From the NCBI GenBank assembly GCA_026413225.1, contig CM048552.1, positions 196,243,553-196,307,552 of the forward strand: a stretch of 64,000 bases of DNA. The letters are read 5' to 3'. Source of the DNA: Otis tarda. Its lineage: Eukaryota > Chordata > Aves > Otidiformes > Otididae. The position numbers and the translations under genes are program-made. Positions 62,271 to 64,000 of the stretch are shown here, in pieces. Position 1 is the first letter of the stretch. Every line of letters begins with the position of its first letter. The notes beneath the pieces are model-generated. The model worked only from the letters and a program-made list of their open reading frames with translations, ran no database searches and was not told where the DNA came from.

Positions 62271-64000
62271 TTAAGAAAGCATTATAAAAAGGCAGAAAGG
62301 AGGGATGTAAACTGAGGTATGAATACTAAAAGTAAGCTTCATTTTTCTTACCATGGCTTATAATAACCTGGATTTTTTTTCAAGGCCTCACAGAAAGGAA
62401 AGTATTTACAAACATCTGTTTTGATCTCAGTCTAGCATTGATTACAGTGGATTTCAGTCTTGTTTGAAAACGATCCAAGGAATAAGATTCCTATTCTGTC
62501 TCAGAACTCATCCCCTTCATCCTCCTGATAATTTCATCCCTTTAAAAATACCTTCCAATCTGTACATCAGTTTTTGATAAAATCTGCTCATACAGGATGC
62601 AGTGGCACAGGAGACCTGCTAGAGGGGCACAGCGCCTACCTAGGTGATATGATAGCTCCGTACTGATTTTTAAAAGCAGATACTGAGGGGGATGGGGAGT
62701 GGAAAAGAAATCAGGAAATAAAGAAATATAAATGTCAAAATACAGCCAGATGTGTTAAGTGAGATATAGTCAGAGCTTGACTTAAACTGAGTCTCATTGT
62801 TCCATATTCCTAACATGTTCTTCACTCCTCTCCCAGATTCCACAGACTCCTTTCCAATACCAAGCATCACTGTTTATCACTAGCTTTAGCGAAGACCTTT
62901 TCATAGAGTTTTCAGTGTAGCGCAATTTTTCTTTCTATGAGAAACTCTGACTGACGCTTTACTAAAGCCACCATCAAATATAGCCTCACTATCTCCTAAT
63001 TTTGTTTTTATCGGAAAATGAAAGCATTTGGCTTGACTCATAAGATGTACTTGTTTTGAATCTATTTTACTTATGGTATTTATTGTTGCTCTCCTCAAGA
63101 AACTGAGTTGAGAGCTTTCTGTTCTTCAGTTCACTGGAAGATTTGCCTCATTAGAGGCTATGTATGGAGTCATCTAAAATCCATTAGCCATCTGAAAGTT
63201 AAGGCTTTTGCCTAGACCAGTTGTCTATACTCACCCAATAGCCAAAGGATGACTGATTCCTTGTACCTTAAACACAAGGATGTATATCCTTGAACTCGCA
63301 TCCCAAGATGTCCTTTGTGCGTCTATAGTGCATCTATAGCAGCTTAGATTAGAGATGGCGTTTTTAAATAGCAACACTTCAGTGAAATGTATCCCACTGT
63401 GAAGAGCCTAAGCTAAGATAGTATAGCATTACTTAGTTTCAAACATGATGTAGTAGATTTATCGCAGTACATGTACAGTATATATATACGTGGAGCTCCT
63501 AGAGCACACTAGTTGCACAGTCACCCTCCTCACTGTCAAAAACATGGAAGGACATTTAGGAGATGTCTATATTAGCAAGTCATTAGGACCAGCAGGAGAG
63601 GATCTGCAGCAAAATAGTTGTTGAGGACATAGCAGCCATGTCATAGCATCTTTACGTCAGATCACTTCTGGTCTGTTTCCATGAAGTAAACACCTATCTG
63701 TAGCTGAAGGGCATTTGGAGCACAGGTTCTGGTTTAGTTTCACCCAAAATAAGTCAGGACTGCTTAGCAATGTGAAGCAAAACACCATGAAAGGGAACAA
63801 ACTGAACAGCAAATGAGGACACTCAGAATGGTGAATTCAATAGCTCACTTCTGGTCTGAACTGAAATGCTAATATACATGCACTGTTGTGCACAGCAAAG
63901 CATTAATATGAAGCAATCAGTGCAATGTGAGAGATCACCATTTCACTGAGCAGCAATTCCTGCAGCTACAAGATGTGGGGCTGTGGGTGAGGGACAGACC

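Larger units (their letters stand above)
52791..64000. other. Unique non-coding stretch with simple repeats
   Basis: No gene, RNA gene or dated transposon was recognised. It holds simple repeats at 53070-53085 (A16), 53787-53810 (ATTTT units), 58277-58310 (purine tract), 60438-60502 (21-22 bp tandem repeat) and 62248-62270 (A23). A short TATATATA occurs near 63480. Open frames are short with no recognisable domains. Confidence 0.5.

Noticed and set aside
1-64000. tRNA, rRNA, CRISPR, operon, plasmid or phage features
   Set aside because: None found. The composition, CR1 and LTR content identify vertebrate nuclear DNA, and I saw no cloverleaf-like or spaced direct-repeat arrays.

Overview
The window is almost certainly nuclear DNA from a bird. 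It carries many CR1 LINEs with the avian 3' tail (ATTCTATG octamers) and a solo LTR of a type recognised from avian endogenous retroviruses. The rest is AT-rich, CpG-poor, non-coding sequence with simple repeats and no bacterial-style gene organisation. The species cannot be named from the sequence. No host gene could be identified with confidence, so the window reads as a gene-poor intergenic or intronic stretch. About 6.8 kb (roughly a tenth) is recognisable transposon sequence by my coordinates.

Layout. 248-3300: a 5'-truncated, minus-strand CR1 whose ORF2 frame (endonuclease plus reverse transcriptase) is uninterrupted with all expected motifs. 3301-8517: unique sequence holding a weak terminal-exon candidate (4554 on), a G16 tract (7949) and a perfect 10-bp hairpin (8422). 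8518-8637: CR1 tail, minus. 14010-14344: a much older CR1 fragment of the type found in turtles and crocodilians, plus strand. 18625-18930: CR1 3' end, plus strand, with the last 61 codons of ORF2 still open. 18931-33599: long unique stretch with a 21-bp minisatellite (31216) and a GC-rich exon-like patch (31778-31932). 33600-34746: full-length solo LTR, plus orientation, with CCAAT box, TATA-like box and poly(A) signal. 41828-41875: scrap of CR1 tail. 43344-44488 and 44565-44952: two degenerate minus-strand CR1 copies separated by 76 bp. 52575-52790: degenerate CR1 tail of a different subfamily. The rest to 64000 is unique sequence with simple repeats.

Nothing here works as a multi-gene system. 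The transposon remnants span several ages: an ancient amniote CR1, degenerate avian CR1s, one copy with intact coding capacity, and an ERV reduced to a solo LTR. I found no convincing new biological system. The most useful leads are the intact CR1 ORF2, the relict amniote CR1, the well-preserved LTR promoter, and two exon-like patches that need comparative or RNA evidence.
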